Shown piece by piece: positions 8,116 to 16,332 of a DNA stretch of 64,000 bases (position 1 is the stretch's first letter; every line of letters begins with the position of its first letter). The notes under the pieces are model-generated. The model searched no databases. It was given only the letters and a program-made list of their open reading frames with translations, and was not told where the DNA came from. Source of the stretch: Micromonospora_G sp044458865. GTDB lineage: Bacteria; Actinomycetota; Actinomycetes; Mycobacteriales; Micromonosporaceae. The position numbers and the translations under genes are program-made. The stretch spans positions 201,528-265,527 of the forward strand of contig NZ_JBITIH010000008.1 of assembly GCF_044458865.1 (NCBI RefSeq), in the 5' to 3' direction.

Positions 8116-8577
8116 TCACATCGGGATGCGGGTGTACTCACCCCCGATGACCTTCGCGATCTTCTCGCAGTCCGACGCCGTGTCACACGAGGTCGTCCAG
8201 TTCTCCCCCACCGTCATGACGACATCCATGAGCCCGGCAAGAAGCTGGTGCTGCTTGGCGGGCGCCCCGGCCGCATCAGCTTTCGTCGCGTAGATACTCA
8301 CGACCACCTCGGCGTCGCCGATGTGGCACGACCCACGGGCCACAGCCCCGATGACACCTTCGGTGGGGTCATAGCCGGCGCAGTTGATTCCGCCGGCCTC
8401 AAGAGCGCCGACGAGGGCTTGTGGGGTGTCGTAGCGGGTCGCGGTCGGGCTCTTGCTCGTAGCGACCGGTGTGGCGGTCCCGGAGGCGCCTGGTGTGCTG
8501 GGGCTGTCCGATCCGCAGCCGGTGAGCGTTCCGGCCAGTAGGAGCGCGGCAGCGACGGTGAGGTGGCGTTTGGTCAC
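8116..8577 (-). CDS. Small secreted lipoprotein, unknown function
   Basis: 153 aa from a GTG at 8577. An ATG at 8619 would add 14 residues of non-signal-like sequence. The chosen start gives a typical lipoprotein signal: VTKRHLTVAAALLLAGTLTG followed by Cys in LTGCGSD, so the protein should be lipid-anchored outside the membrane. A Ser/Thr/Pro linker follows (about 23-50). Then comes a compact domain (about 52-153) with four Cys residues (INCAGY, GSCHIGD, TSCDTASDCEK) that may form two disulfides. I do not recognise the domain. It is followed by its own terminator and so is probably transcribed alone. Confidence 0.7.
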   Translation of the reverse strand: MTKRHLTVAAALLLAGTLTGCGSDSPSTPGASGTATPVATSKSPTATRYDTPQALVGALEAGGINCAGYDPTEGVIGAVARGSCHIGDAEVVVSIYATKADAAGAPAKQHQLLAGLMDVVMTVGENWTTSCDTASDCEKIAKVIGGEYTRIPM

Positions 8578-8762
8578 GCCGCAGTGTGCCAGTTGTTGAT
8601 CACCGCACGGATGGGTCATTCGGACCGACGCGGTGTCGGGTCCGTGACAGACGCATCGAAGCAGTACACCTTCGACTGGTGCACTACTTCGATCACGGCC
8701 ACGACCACCCGACCATCGTCAAGAGTCCCGCCCTGACCTACTTCCACGGCACGGGTGGGGTG

Positions 8763-9287
8763 TCACCTGAGCGCACGTGAGCACTTTTCATGCGAGCTGG
8801 TCGGCGGGGTCGATGCCGTCCAGGAAGTCGATCGGTTCCTCGCGGATTGCCTGCTGCGTCGCGGTGTACGGCGCCGGCACGAACTGGAGCAGGCCGGCCG
8901 GGTGGAGTCGTTTCTGCTCCGGGGAGATCCGCTGACAGCGCAAGTAGCCGGCGGCGTGCGGTCGGATGCGGACGAGCCCCCGGCGCGGGGTGGGACGACC
9001 GGGCGGGCCGGACGGGCCGGCTCGATCCGGGACAGCTCGTCGCGTACGTGTTCGAGCAGTTCCGCCAGGTGCAGCCCGAGCGCGCGACAGATCGCGGCCA
9101 GCACCTCCGAGGAGGGTTCCTTGCGGCCCCGCTCCACCTCGGAGAGGTACGGCACCGACACCCCGGCCGACCGGGCGACGTCCCGGAGCGTGCGTCCCTG
9201 GCGCAGACGTACACGGCGAAGCACCGAACCGATCAGCCGGCGCAACAGCGGGGTCGGCGGGACGATCTGCTCCGGACCCATCCTCAT
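8763..9287 (-). CDS. ClgR-like XRE-family regulator, probably frameshifted in its C-terminus
   Basis: As read, 174 aa from the ATG at 9287. Residues about 14-80 form a Cro/CI helix-turn-helix close to ClgR proteins: LLRRLIGSVLRRVRLRQGRT, then SVPYLSEVERGRKEPSSEVL. ClgR activates clp protease genes in other actinobacteria. After about residue 103 the frame becomes Ser/Arg-rich with poor third-position GC. A different minus frame over the same DNA reads GLVRIRPHAAGYLRC and then HPAGLLQFVPAPYTATQQAI, ending DGIDPADQLA at the stop at 8788. Adding one G to the G5 run near 8985-8990 joins the two. The native protein is therefore probably about 165 aa ending at 8788. Its ATG overlaps the stop of the PAP2 gene (ATGA), so it is translationally coupled as the last gene of the lipid operon. 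Confidence 0.75.
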   Translation of the reverse strand: MRMGPEQIVPPTPLLRRLIGSVLRRVRLRQGRTLRDVARSAGVSVPYLSEVERGRKEPSSEVLAAICRALGLHLAELLEHVRDELSRIEPARPARPVVPPRAGGSSASDRTPPATCAVSGSPRSRNDSTRPACSSSCRRRTPRRSRQSARNRSTSWTASTPPTSSHEKCSRALR

Positions 9288-10750
9288 GCCGCCACTCTAG
9301 TCAGCTCCGGCTCCGGCGCGGGGGACGGACGATTGCCCTGTTCGAGGTCGGCGTTGGGACGTACGACCAGATAGAGCAGGCCGACCCAGAGCACGGTGAG
9401 CAGGATGGCGCCGGCGAAGTCGCTCGGATGGTGCATCCCCCGGTACATCCGGGAGAGCGCCACACCGAGCGGCATCACCACCGCGGCCACCACGGTCAGC
9501 CAGCGCCACCACCGGTCCGTGCGAGGCATCACGAGCACCGCGATCGCCACGTACAGGCAGAGGGTGGCGGCGATGTGCCCGGACGGGAAGGAGGCGGTCG
9601 GCAACTGCCCGTCCAGGTGCGCCACCTCCGGTCGGGGCCGGTCCACCGCGCGGGCGGTGGCGAGGAAGAGCGCCAGCTCGCCGAACATGGTGAGCGCGAC
9701 GAAGAGCACCGGTCGCCAGCGGCGCCAGACCGCGAGCACCAGTGGGCAGAAGATCAGCGAGACGAGCAGGATGGCGTGGGTGTCCCCGACCTTGCTCCAG
9801 CCGTAGCTGAGCTGATCGAGGGTCTCGGTCCGGTGCGCCTCGAACCAGCGCGGCACCTCGGTGTCCAGGGTCGCCACGAAGGTGTCCCCGGCGTAGTAGC
9901 TGACCAACATGCCGAAGCCGTACAGCGCGCCGAAGACCATCACCCAGCCGGTGACGAGTTCCGCGCTGCCGGCGAGCGGGCGCGGCAGCATCCGCTCCTC
10001 GGCCGGTGCCGGTCGCAGGTCCTGCCGGGCCTCCGGCTCCAGCCCCTCGGTCAGCGCCGGCACCGGTCGGCCCCGCTCGCGTCGCCAGAGCCGGAACGCG
10101 TACCCGGTGACGACGAGCCAGGCCAGCCCGAGCAGCCAGCCGCCGATCACGTCGGAGACGAAGTGCACGCCGAGCGCGATCCGGGTCAGTCCGATCGCGA
10201 ACACCAGTACGGCGACGAACACGATCGCGCAGCGGCGCCAACGGGGCCGGATCGCCGGCAGGAAGACCAGCAGCAGGGCGCCGTACGCGACGATCGAGCC
10301 GAGCGCGTGCCCGCTCGGGAAGCTGTTGCCCACGCCCGCCGCGACCGGTACGTCGACCACCGGGCGTAACCGACCGACGAGTGCCTTGAGTGACGGGTCG
10401 AGCGCCAGCGCGCCGAATCCGGTGACGACGAGGTAACCGGCGAGCCGGCCCTGTCGACGGATCAGCAGCCCGACCACCGCTACCGTGACCAGCCACATCA
10501 TGATCGGTCGGCCGCCCAGGTCGGTGATCGCCCGTAGTACGGTGACCAGGGGGTGGTGCGGTGCGACCAGTTCGTTGCACCACGCCGCCACCCCGGCGTC
10601 GATCCTGTGCAGCGGCCCCCAGCCGACCCGGACCAGCGTCAGCAACAGGGCGAATCCCGCCCCGGTGCCGACGATGAAGACGAGCCCGGCCAGGCTCCTT
10701 TCGGTGAACTGGCCGCCCGGCCGCCGCAGAATGTCCTTCACCGCGCCCAC
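9284..10750 (-). CDS. Membrane phosphatase with two PAP2 domains
   Basis: 488 aa from the GTG at 10750, chosen because GAGGAGGT lies 6 bp upstream; an ATG at 10807 is in frame but without a good ribosome site. Both halves are PAP2 (phosphatidic acid phosphatase type 2) modules. The first has KALVGRLRP, SFPSGHALGS and LGVHFVSDVIGG; the second has DRPRPE, ASFPSGHIAA and YRGMHHPSDFAGA. Each set supplies the Lys/Arg, Ser-Gly-His and Arg-His-Asp residues of the active site. About twelve membrane segments are visible. Family enzymes remove phosphate from phosphatidic acid or isoprenyl pyrophosphates. It lies between a YihY gene and a ClgR-like gene in one operon headed by a diacylglycerol kinase, which makes phosphatidic acid, so a lipid-phosphate role is likely but not proven. 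Confidence 0.88.
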   Translation of the reverse strand: MGAVKDILRRPGGQFTERSLAGLVFIVGTGAGFALLLTLVRVGWGPLHRIDAGVAAWCNELVAPHHPLVTVLRAITDLGGRPIMMWLVTVAVVGLLIRRQGRLAGYLVVTGFGALALDPSLKALVGRLRPVVDVPVAAGVGNSFPSGHALGSIVAYGALLLVFLPAIRPRWRRCAIVFVAVLVFAIGLTRIALGVHFVSDVIGGWLLGLAWLVVTGYAFRLWRRERGRPVPALTEGLEPEARQDLRPAPAEERMLPRPLAGSAELVTGWVMVFGALYGFGMLVSYYAGDTFVATLDTEVPRWFEAHRTETLDQLSYGWSKVGDTHAILLVSLIFCPLVLAVWRRWRPVLFVALTMFGELALFLATARAVDRPRPEVAHLDGQLPTASFPSGHIAATLCLYVAIAVLVMPRTDRWWRWLTVVAAVVMPLGVALSRMYRGMHHPSDFAGAILLTVLWVGLLYLVVRPNADLEQGNRPSPAPEPELTRVAA

Positions 10751-10819
10751 ACCCGCACCTCCTCGATGCCTGGCGTGCTCGATACCCGATCGGTGGGCGC
10801 GGTACACCGGCGCCGGATC

Positions 10820-11863
10820 TCAGGAGGAGCAGGGGTCGGAGGCGTCCGCGTTGTCCGGGGCGTCGGCGTCGTCCGGGGCGGTGCGGGCGGCCGGGACGAC
10901 CGGGTCCGGACGGGGCCGCCACAGGTCCGGCTCGGCCGGCTCCGGCACCCCGATCCGCAACGCCTCCAGTTGGGCGCTGAAGGCGAGACCGCCGAGGAGC
11001 GCGATTCCGGTCAGGTTCGCCCAGATCAGCAGCGCCATCATGCCGGTCAGCGCGCCGTACGTCTCCCCGAAGCCGTCGCTGAACCGGACGTACGCGGCCA
11101 GCAGCACACTCGCCAGCCACCAGAGTGCGGTGGCCAGCGCCGCCCCGAAGAGCAGCCAGGACACGCCCGGCTGTCGGCGACGCGGGGCGTGACGGAAGAG
11201 CACCGCCACCGCGGAGACGGTCAACACCAGACTCAACGGCCAGCGGAGCACGTCCCAGACAGTGTGCGCGATCCCGCCCCAGCCGTAGTACCGCTGGACG
11301 GAGTCGCCGAGCGGGCCGCCGCCGACCAGGATGAGGAAGCCGAGCAGTGCCGGTACGCCGGCACCGAGGGCCAGCACGATCGCCCGCAGGTATTTCCGGA
11401 GCGCGGGCCGGTCCCGCTCCACCCCGTAGATCCGGTTGGCGCCGCGTTCGATCTGCGCCATGGTGGTGGTCAGCGCGGCCAGCCCGGTGATCAGTCCGAG
11501 GGCCAGGGCCAGCTCACCCATGTCCTCGGTGCGTTCGGTGTCGACCAGCAACTCCTGCACCATCGCGTCGCTCTGACCGGGGGTCAGCGCGACGACCGTG
11601 TCGGCGACCACCCGACCACCGTCCTCGACACCGAGATCGCTGATCAACCCGGTGAGCGCGATCAGGAACGGCACGACCGCCAGACAGAGTTGCAGGGCGG
11701 TGGCCCGGGAGTGGCTGAAGCCGTCGCCGTACCGGAAGCGGATGAAGGCGTCACGCAGCAGGTGCCAGCCGCCGTACCGGGTCAGGGTGTGCCACGCGTC
11801 GTCGGCGGAGAGCTGGTCGTCGGCCATCAACCGGGTCTCGGGCACCCTCCGGGTGCTACTCAC
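10820..11863 (-). CDS. YihY/BrkB family membrane protein
   Basis: 347 aa. The family signature is clear: FSHSRATALQLCLAVVPFLI near residue 50, LITGLAALTTTMAQIERGAN near 125, then YGALTGMMALLIWANLTGIA near 270. About six transmembrane helices alternate with short loops. The C-terminal 50 residues are Asp/Ala/Pro-rich and likely cytoplasmic. YihY/BrkB proteins were once called ribonuclease BN by mistake; their true role, probably transport or envelope-related, is unsettled. The start overlaps the end of the upstream diacylglycerol kinase gene by 8 bp, indicating coupling, and the PAP2 gene follows within about 70 bp. Confidence 0.9.
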   Translation of the reverse strand: MSSTRRVPETRLMADDQLSADDAWHTLTRYGGWHLLRDAFIRFRYGDGFSHSRATALQLCLAVVPFLIALTGLISDLGVEDGGRVVADTVVALTPGQSDAMVQELLVDTERTEDMGELALALGLITGLAALTTTMAQIERGANRIYGVERDRPALRKYLRAIVLALGAGVPALLGFLILVGGGPLGDSVQRYYGWGGIAHTVWDVLRWPLSLVLTVSAVAVLFRHAPRRRQPGVSWLLFGAALATALWWLASVLLAAYVRFSDGFGETYGALTGMMALLIWANLTGIALLGGLAFSAQLEALRIGVPEPAEPDLWRPRPDPVVPAARTAPDDADAPDNADASDPCSS

Positions 11864-12848
11864 CGCTCACCCGTTCCGCCCGGCGGGCGCCCCGTTGTGT
11901 CACCGCCGTGGCGTCCATCGTGAGGTCCGGCGCCTCGGCCGGTCGCGGTACGCAGAGCCAGAGCGCCTGTGGACGGACGTGCACCCGCAGCGAGCGGTCC
12001 GGTGCGATCAGGTCGCCGTCGAGCTGCCTCGGTTGTTTCCGGGCGCTGGTGATCTGCACCCGACGGCACCGGAAGACCTCCATCCGGGGCACCCGCTCCC
12101 GCCGTGCCAGCACCGCCCAGATCAGTACGGCCCACTGCCCGACGGTCCGGGGAGTGAGGATCGCGACGTCCAGGTAGCCGTCGTCGGGCTCGGCGTCGGC
12201 GAGCAGCCGTACGCCGCCCTGGAGCCGGCCGACGTTGGCGACCAGCACGGTCCGCGCCCGGCGGCGCAGCGGCGGTCGGTCGTCGATCCGGATCTGGACC
12301 CGCATGGGTCGGTCCCGCAGGTGCCGTACGGCGCCCATCAGGTACGCGGGCCAGCCGATCCGGGCCTTGGATGTCTCCGAGGTGGCGGCGAGCATCTGGG
12401 CGTCGAAACCCATGCCGGCCATCACGGTGAAGACCTGGTCGTGCACCACGCCCACGTCGAGCAGCCGGCGGCCCCGTTCGATCGCCACCTCCAGGCCGGC
12501 GGCGAGTTCGGTGGAGAGTCCCAGGTTCGCGGCGAGCAGATTGCCGGTGCCGCCGGGCAGGACCGCCATCGCCACCTCCGTGCCGACCAGCGCGTTCACA
12601 CAGGAGAGGATGGTCCCGTCTCCACCGCACACGAAGACCACCTCGACACCGGCCTCGATCGCCTGTCGGGTCTGCCCCTGACCCGGGTCCTCCACCGTGG
12701 TCTCGTACCAGAGCGGCTCCGGCCAGCCGGCCTCGGCGAGAGTGCTGGTGACCGTACGGCGCAGTTGCCGTACATCGACCTTGGTCGGGTTCACCACGAC
12801 CGCGGAACGTACGCCGCCGTCACCCGTCGTATCGCTTCGCTGCCTCAC
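11856..12848 (-). CDS. Diacylglycerol/lipid kinase (DagK/LCB5-like)
   Basis: About 330 aa from a GTG at 12848. TTG 12911 and ATG 12872/12869 are in-frame alternatives, and none has a strong ribosome site, so the exact start is uncertain. The catalytic domain begins SAVVVNPTKVDV, with the glycine-rich nucleotide loop GGDGT at about 75-79 and LPGGTGNLLAANLGL shortly after. The second domain carries the usual GYLDVAILTPR and CRRVQITSARKQPRQLDGDL stretches. Members phosphorylate diacylglycerol or related lipids with ATP at the membrane. First gene of a four-gene operon with YihY, double PAP2 and a ClgR-like regulator; kinase and phosphatase together suggest cycling of a lipid phosphate. Confidence 0.88.
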   Translation of the reverse strand: MRQRSDTTGDGGVRSAVVVNPTKVDVRQLRRTVTSTLAEAGWPEPLWYETTVEDPGQGQTRQAIEAGVEVVFVCGGDGTILSCVNALVGTEVAMAVLPGGTGNLLAANLGLSTELAAGLEVAIERGRRLLDVGVVHDQVFTVMAGMGFDAQMLAATSETSKARIGWPAYLMGAVRHLRDRPMRVQIRIDDRPPLRRRARTVLVANVGRLQGGVRLLADAEPDDGYLDVAILTPRTVGQWAVLIWAVLARRERVPRMEVFRCRRVQITSARKQPRQLDGDLIAPDRSLRVHVRPQALWLCVPRPAEAPDLTMDATAVTQRGARRAERVSGE

Positions 12849-12927
12849 GGGCGTCAGTGTGCAGCACATCATCGACGCCAGCGACCCGGCACGGCGTGAC
12901 GTTTTACGCAACCCCGTACGGATTGGA

Positions 12928-12957
12928 GGCGGGTCGGCGTGGGTACGCCGGCCCGCC
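12928..12957 (-). terminator. Hairpin terminator after the alpha-lytic-type protease
   Basis: 13-bp stem GGCGGGTCGGCGT / ACGCCGGCCCGCC with one T-G pair and loop GGGT, 18 bp beyond the stop of gene 12976-14115. Confidence 0.7.
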
Positions 12958-12975
12958 CCGTTCCCGTTGCGTCGG

Positions 12976-14115
12976 TCAGCCGAGGACGAGACTCAACCCG
13001 TACGCGGAGAGGATCTCGCGGACCGGCTGGAAGTAGGTCGTGCCGCCGCTGGAGCAGTTGCCCGACCCACCGGAGGTGACGCCCTGCGCCTGGTTGCCGC
13101 TGAGCCACGAGCCGCCCGAGTCGCCCGGCTCGGCGCAGGCGTTGGTCCGGGTCAGGCCGCCGACCGAGCCCTGGGAGTAGCGGACGGTCTGGTTCTTCGC
13201 CTGCACGGTGCCGCAGCGCCAACCGGTGGTCGAACCGGACCGGCAGATGGAGGCGCCGACCGCCGACTCGGTGGAGCCACGTACGGCGACGGTGGTGCTG
13301 CCGCTGTAGCGGTTCACGACGCCGCGCGGAACCCAGTTCGCGTTGGTCCGGACCCAGGCGTAGTCGTTGCCGGGGAAGGAGGAGCCCGCGAAGCTGCCCA
13401 TGGCGACCCGGTTGGAGCCGGAGACGGCCTGACCGGTGCTGCCGCAGTGGCCGGCGGTGACGAACCCGCCGTTGACCGAGAAGCCGATCGAGCAGCGCCC
13501 GCTGCCGATGTAGAAGGCGTCGCCGCCCCGTACGTCGTAGTAGGTCTGCGGCACCTCGGCCGATACGGCCACCCGTACCGCACCGGCCGGTGCACCGCTG
13601 GTGGCGGCGAAGCCGGCGGCCGACGCGACCCCGTCCGGGGTGGACTGGACGACGACGGTGTTGCTGGTGACGTCGACGTACCAGCCGGTGACGGACTTCG
13701 GCGCCGTGTTGCCCGATGCGTCGAGCGTGTCCTTGATCGCGGTCAGTGCCGCCTCACTGCGGGCCACCAGCTTGGGCTGCGCACCGGCGGCGCGTACCCG
13801 CTCGGCCACGGCGGTGTCGGTGACCCCGACGACGACCTGGCTGCCGTCGACGAGCCAGGCACCACCGAACCGGCTGCCGAGTGATCCCCGCAGGCTCTCC
13901 TCGGCCTTGGCGGCCCGGCTGTCAGCGGCCAGCCGCGCCTGGACCTGGTCGGCGGTGAGGCCGAGGTCGCGCTGCATCGCGCTGAGGATCTCGACGGAGA
14001 CGTCCGGCGTCGCCGCCTCGGTGCTGGGCTTGGCCGAGGCCGCCTGGGGAAGCGTGGCCAGCATGCCGGCGGCGAGCAGGATTGCCGCTGCGACGGATGT
14101 GGGTCGATGTTGCAT
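12976..14115 (-). CDS. Secreted S1 serine protease with alpha-lytic-type propeptide (streptogrisin-like)
   Basis: 379 aa. Signal peptide about 1-28 (ending PQAASA). A propeptide (about 35-190) resembles the alpha-lytic protease prodomain, which folds the enzyme and is then cut off. The mature S1 domain (about 195-379) has His223 in VTAGHCG, Asp251 in PGNDYAWV and Ser333 in EPGDSGGSWL. Three Cys pairs match streptogrisin disulfides (around 208/224, 291/301, 327/355). It is likely an extracellular chymotrypsin- or elastase-like protease. Its own terminator follows and the HTH/Clp-N pair lies upstream on the same strand, separated by about 305 bp of non-coding DNA, so it should have its own promoter. 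Confidence 0.92.
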   Translation of the reverse strand: MQHRPTSVAAAILLAAGMLATLPQAASAKPSTEAATPDVSVEILSAMQRDLGLTADQVQARLAADSRAAKAEESLRGSLGSRFGGAWLVDGSQVVVGVTDTAVAERVRAAGAQPKLVARSEAALTAIKDTLDASGNTAPKSVTGWYVDVTSNTVVVQSTPDGVASAAGFAATSGAPAGAVRVAVSAEVPQTYYDVRGGDAFYIGSGRCSIGFSVNGGFVTAGHCGSTGQAVSGSNRVAMGSFAGSSFPGNDYAWVRTNANWVPRGVVNRYSGSTTVAVRGSTESAVGASICRSGSTTGWRCGTVQAKNQTVRYSQGSVGGLTRTNACAEPGDSGGSWLSGNQAQGVTSGGSGNCSSGGTTYFQPVREILSAYGLSLVLG

Positions 14116-14420
14116 CGACGGGTCCCTTCGGTCGGGGGTGAGGGACGCCGCGCACGCTCGGCCAGATCCCGGCCCGGTGCGGCAACGCCGTCAGTGCGCC
14201 TCACGCTAGCCCGGATAGATCGAAGGGGATACATATCCTCTATGTCATACCTTGCCGTGACTGCCACAGCGGACGCTGGCCCGCCACGGATCGAAGACCG
14301 TTCACGGGTACGGGCTGCGGGGACTTCCTGTGCGGCCACTGCGACACGGCACACGTCGGCGACCCGGTGGAGGATCCGTTCGTCGGATACGGCGGGCACG
14401 CCGATGGCGAACGAATTTTG
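14116..14420. other. Non-coding gap upstream of the S1 protease gene
   Basis: 305 bp between the Clp-N gene stop and the protease start. A short AT-richer patch near 14225-14255, including GGATACATATCC, is the likely protease promoter region. No gene, strong hairpin or recognised operator was found. Confidence 0.4.
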
Positions 14421-14993
14421 TCAGGCCGCCGCGCCGAGGGCGTGGATGGCGCGGCGACGCAGGTCGTCGAGGTCCAGACCGGCCCGGGTGAGGATCGACG
14501 CGGCGAGCCCTTCCCCCTCGCGCAGCAGTCCGAGCAGGATGTGCTCCGGAGCGATCTGGTCGTGCCGCAACCGGAGTGACTCGCGCATCGACAGCTCCAT
14601 CACCTTCCGCGCCCGGGGCGAGAGGCGGGTCGGGGCCCGCCGCCCACCGAAGAGGCGGCGGCGCCCCGGTGGCAACGGCGCCTCAAGTGCGCCCTCGCCG
14701 AACGCCTGCTCGACGCTCGCCCGGACCGCGTCGAGGTCGATGCCGATCGAGCGCAATGCCTCGGCGTCGGTCTCGCCCAGCTCGCGCCGTTGCATGGTGG
14801 CGACCTCCGTACGGACCTGGTCGGCGTCGACCCCGGCGTCACGCAGCAACGCCGCGACCGGGCCGACCTCCTCGTCGAGCAGACCGAGCAGCAGGTGCTC
14901 GGTGCCGATGAAGTCGTGTCGCAGTGCCCGGCGCTGGGTCTGGGCGCTGACGATGACCTGTCGGGCCGACACGGTGAAGCGATTCCACATCAC
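14421..14993 (-). CDS. Stand-alone Clp N-domain protein
   Basis: 190 aa with two Clp-N repeats, about 5-75 (FTVSARQVIVSAQTQRRALR, IGTEHLLLGLLDEE) and about 118-186 (LSPRARKVMELSMRESLRLR, IAPEHILLGLLREGEG). They are joined by a proline/arginine linker. There is no AAA+ module, so it cannot itself be an unfoldase. Clp-N domains of ClpA/ClpC bind adaptors and substrates, and stand-alone versions may act as adaptors or as decoys for ClpC; that is inference. Its ATG overlaps the stop of the upstream HTH gene by 4 bp (ATGA). The two are therefore translated together and controlled by the promoter described at 15226-15273. Confidence 0.85.
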   Translation of the reverse strand: MMWNRFTVSARQVIVSAQTQRRALRHDFIGTEHLLLGLLDEEVGPVAALLRDAGVDADQVRTEVATMQRRELGETDAEALRSIGIDLDAVRASVEQAFGEGALEAPLPPGRRRLFGGRRAPTRLSPRARKVMELSMRESLRLRHDQIAPEHILLGLLREGEGLAASILTRAGLDLDDLRRRAIHALGAAA

Positions 14994-15226
14994 GACTCTC
15001 CCCGGGTAGGGGCCGGCGACCGGCCGGCATGTTTCTTATGGACACCCTGACGGCTGACCTCCAGCGCGTCGGCGATTTCCTGCCAGGACCAGCCCTGGCG
15101 TCGAGCGTTGTCGACCTGAACGATCTCCAGCCGCTCCAGCAGTCGGCGGAGGGCGAGCACCGCCCGGAGTCCGACCTTGGGGTCGGTGCTCCCGGCCGCC
15201 GCCGCGAGATCCGTTGCCTGACTCAT
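14990..15226 (-). CDS. Small helix-turn-helix regulator, probably autoregulatory
   Basis: 78 aa. Residues about 15-45 form an amphipathic helix (VGLRAVLALRRLLERLEIVQ). The HTH occupies about 46-66 (GWSWQEIADALEVSRQGVHK), of the sigma-70-region-4/MarR-like winged type. The ATG at 15226 coincides with the predicted transcription start, so the mRNA appears leaderless. Two palindromes TGTCAACCnnGGTTGACA cover its -35 and -10, which is what an autorepressor would use. It forms a coupled pair with the Clp-N protein downstream. A role in controlling a Clp-related stress response is plausible but not shown. Confidence 0.8.
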   Translation of the reverse strand: MSQATDLAAAAGSTDPKVGLRAVLALRRLLERLEIVQVDNARRQGWSWQEIADALEVSRQGVHKKHAGRSPAPTRGES

Positions 15227-15273
15227 GATGTCAACCTAGGTTGACACGCGGCCGCTGTCAACCCCGGTTGACA
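15226..15273 (-). promoter_or_regulatory. Leaderless promoter embedded in two identical-type operators
   Basis: Two 18-bp palindromes, TGTCAACCTAGGTTGACA (15229-15246) and TGTCAACCCCGGTTGACA (15256-15273), differ only in their centre and are spaced 27 bp centre to centre. On the minus strand the distal copy supplies -35 TTGACA (15261-15256). After exactly 17 bp the proximal copy supplies -10 TAGGTT (15238-15233). Six or seven bases later the ATG of the HTH gene begins. A bound regulator would block both promoter elements. Confidence 0.75.
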
Positions 15274-15331
15274 AGCGGGTTCCGCCCCATCGGCCCAGGA
15301 ACCGCCACTACTGTCGGTACCGGGCCTGTTT

Positions 15332-15374
15332 CCGCAGGTCCCGGCCAGCCTGCCGCCGCAGGTCCCGGCCAGCC
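15332..15374. repeat. 19-bp direct repeat upstream of the first USP gene
   Basis: CCGCAGGTCCCGGCCAGCC occurs at 15332-15350 and 15356-15374, with a 24-bp period. It ends about 50 bp before the USP gene start and may be a binding site pair or a simple duplication. Confidence 0.55.
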
Positions 15375-15425
15375 GACCCCGCCGACCTCCGGCCCGGTCG
15401 ACCGCCAGGGACACCCGGCCCGGAG

Positions 15426-16274
15426 GTGACGACGATAAGCCTGAGCCCGGACGCACCCGTCGTGGTCGGCGTCGACGACTCACCACAGAGCCTGAACGCC
15501 GTTCGCCTGGCCGCACACGACGCGGCGGCACACCAGCGATCGCTCCGGATCGTGCACGCCTTCAACTGGATCGCCGACCCGTCGACACCGGTCGAGGGGG
15601 AACTACGGGAACCGGCCGAACGAATCCTGAACCGGGCCGCCGAGGCCGCCACCGAGTCCGAACCCGGACTCCGGCTCACCTGCGCGCTGATCGAAGGACC
15701 GGCCCTGACCACCCTGCTACGAGAATCGGGCAGCGCCGCGCTGCTCGTACTCGGTGACGGTGGGCTCTCCGCTCAGACCGCCGTACCGATCGAGGCGCTC
15801 TCCGTGCAGATCGCCGCCCGAGCCGGGTGCAGCGTGCTGATCGCCCGGGAGAACCTTCCACCGCCGGCACCGGTGCTGGTCGGCATCGACTGCGGGGCCG
15901 GTACGTCGACCGCCCTCGACTTCGCCTTCGACGCCGCTGCCTCGCGCAACACCGAACTGGTCGTGCTCCGGGTCTGGGAGGCGGACGACCCCTCGGAGAA
16001 ACCCGACCCGTCCATCGCCCGGCAACTCGCCGAGACACTCGCCCCGTGGCGGGAGAGGTACCCGGCGGTCCGGCTCGCCCAGCAGGTCCGCTCCGGCGAG
16101 TCCAAGCAGATCCTGATCGAGGCGTCCCGTACGGCCGAACTCGTCGTGGTGAGCATGCGCGGCGAGCAGCCCTCACGCAGCATGCTCGGGGCCCTCAGCC
16201 AGACGTTGCTCTACCACTCACCCGCCCCGGTGGTGATCGTCCGCACCGCGCACGAGCTCTACGTACAGGCGTGA
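15426..16274 (+). CDS. Universal stress protein, two USP domains
   Basis: 282 aa, GTG start at 15426. That GTG lies inside the ribosome-site-like GGAGGTGA, so a start a few codons later is possible. Domain 1 (about 10-140) begins VVVGVDDSPQSLNAVRLAAH; domain 2 (about 147-277) begins PVLVGIDCGAGTSTALDFAF and ends SMLGALSQTLLYHSPAPVVI. Only the second domain keeps a near-complete G-X9-G(S) nucleotide-binding end, so ATP binding may be partial. Tandem USPs in actinobacteria respond to hypoxia and stationary phase. It is the first of a USP - phosphoketolase - USP set on the plus strand, divergent from the HTH/Clp-N pair. Confidence 0.88.
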   Translation: MTTISLSPDAPVVVGVDDSPQSLNAVRLAAHDAAAHQRSLRIVHAFNWIADPSTPVEGELREPAERILNRAAEAATESEPGLRLTCALIEGPALTTLLRESGSAALLVLGDGGLSAQTAVPIEALSVQIAARAGCSVLIARENLPPPAPVLVGIDCGAGTSTALDFAFDAAASRNTELVVLRVWEADDPSEKPDPSIARQLAETLAPWRERYPAVRLAQQVRSGESKQILIEASRTAELVVVSMRGEQPSRSMLGALSQTLLYHSPAPVVIVRTAHELYVQA

Positions 16275-16332
16275 ACGGTCAACATCCCGGATCCGGCTGC
16301 GCGAGCGCCCGACTCGCGAGAGTCTGAGGCCG

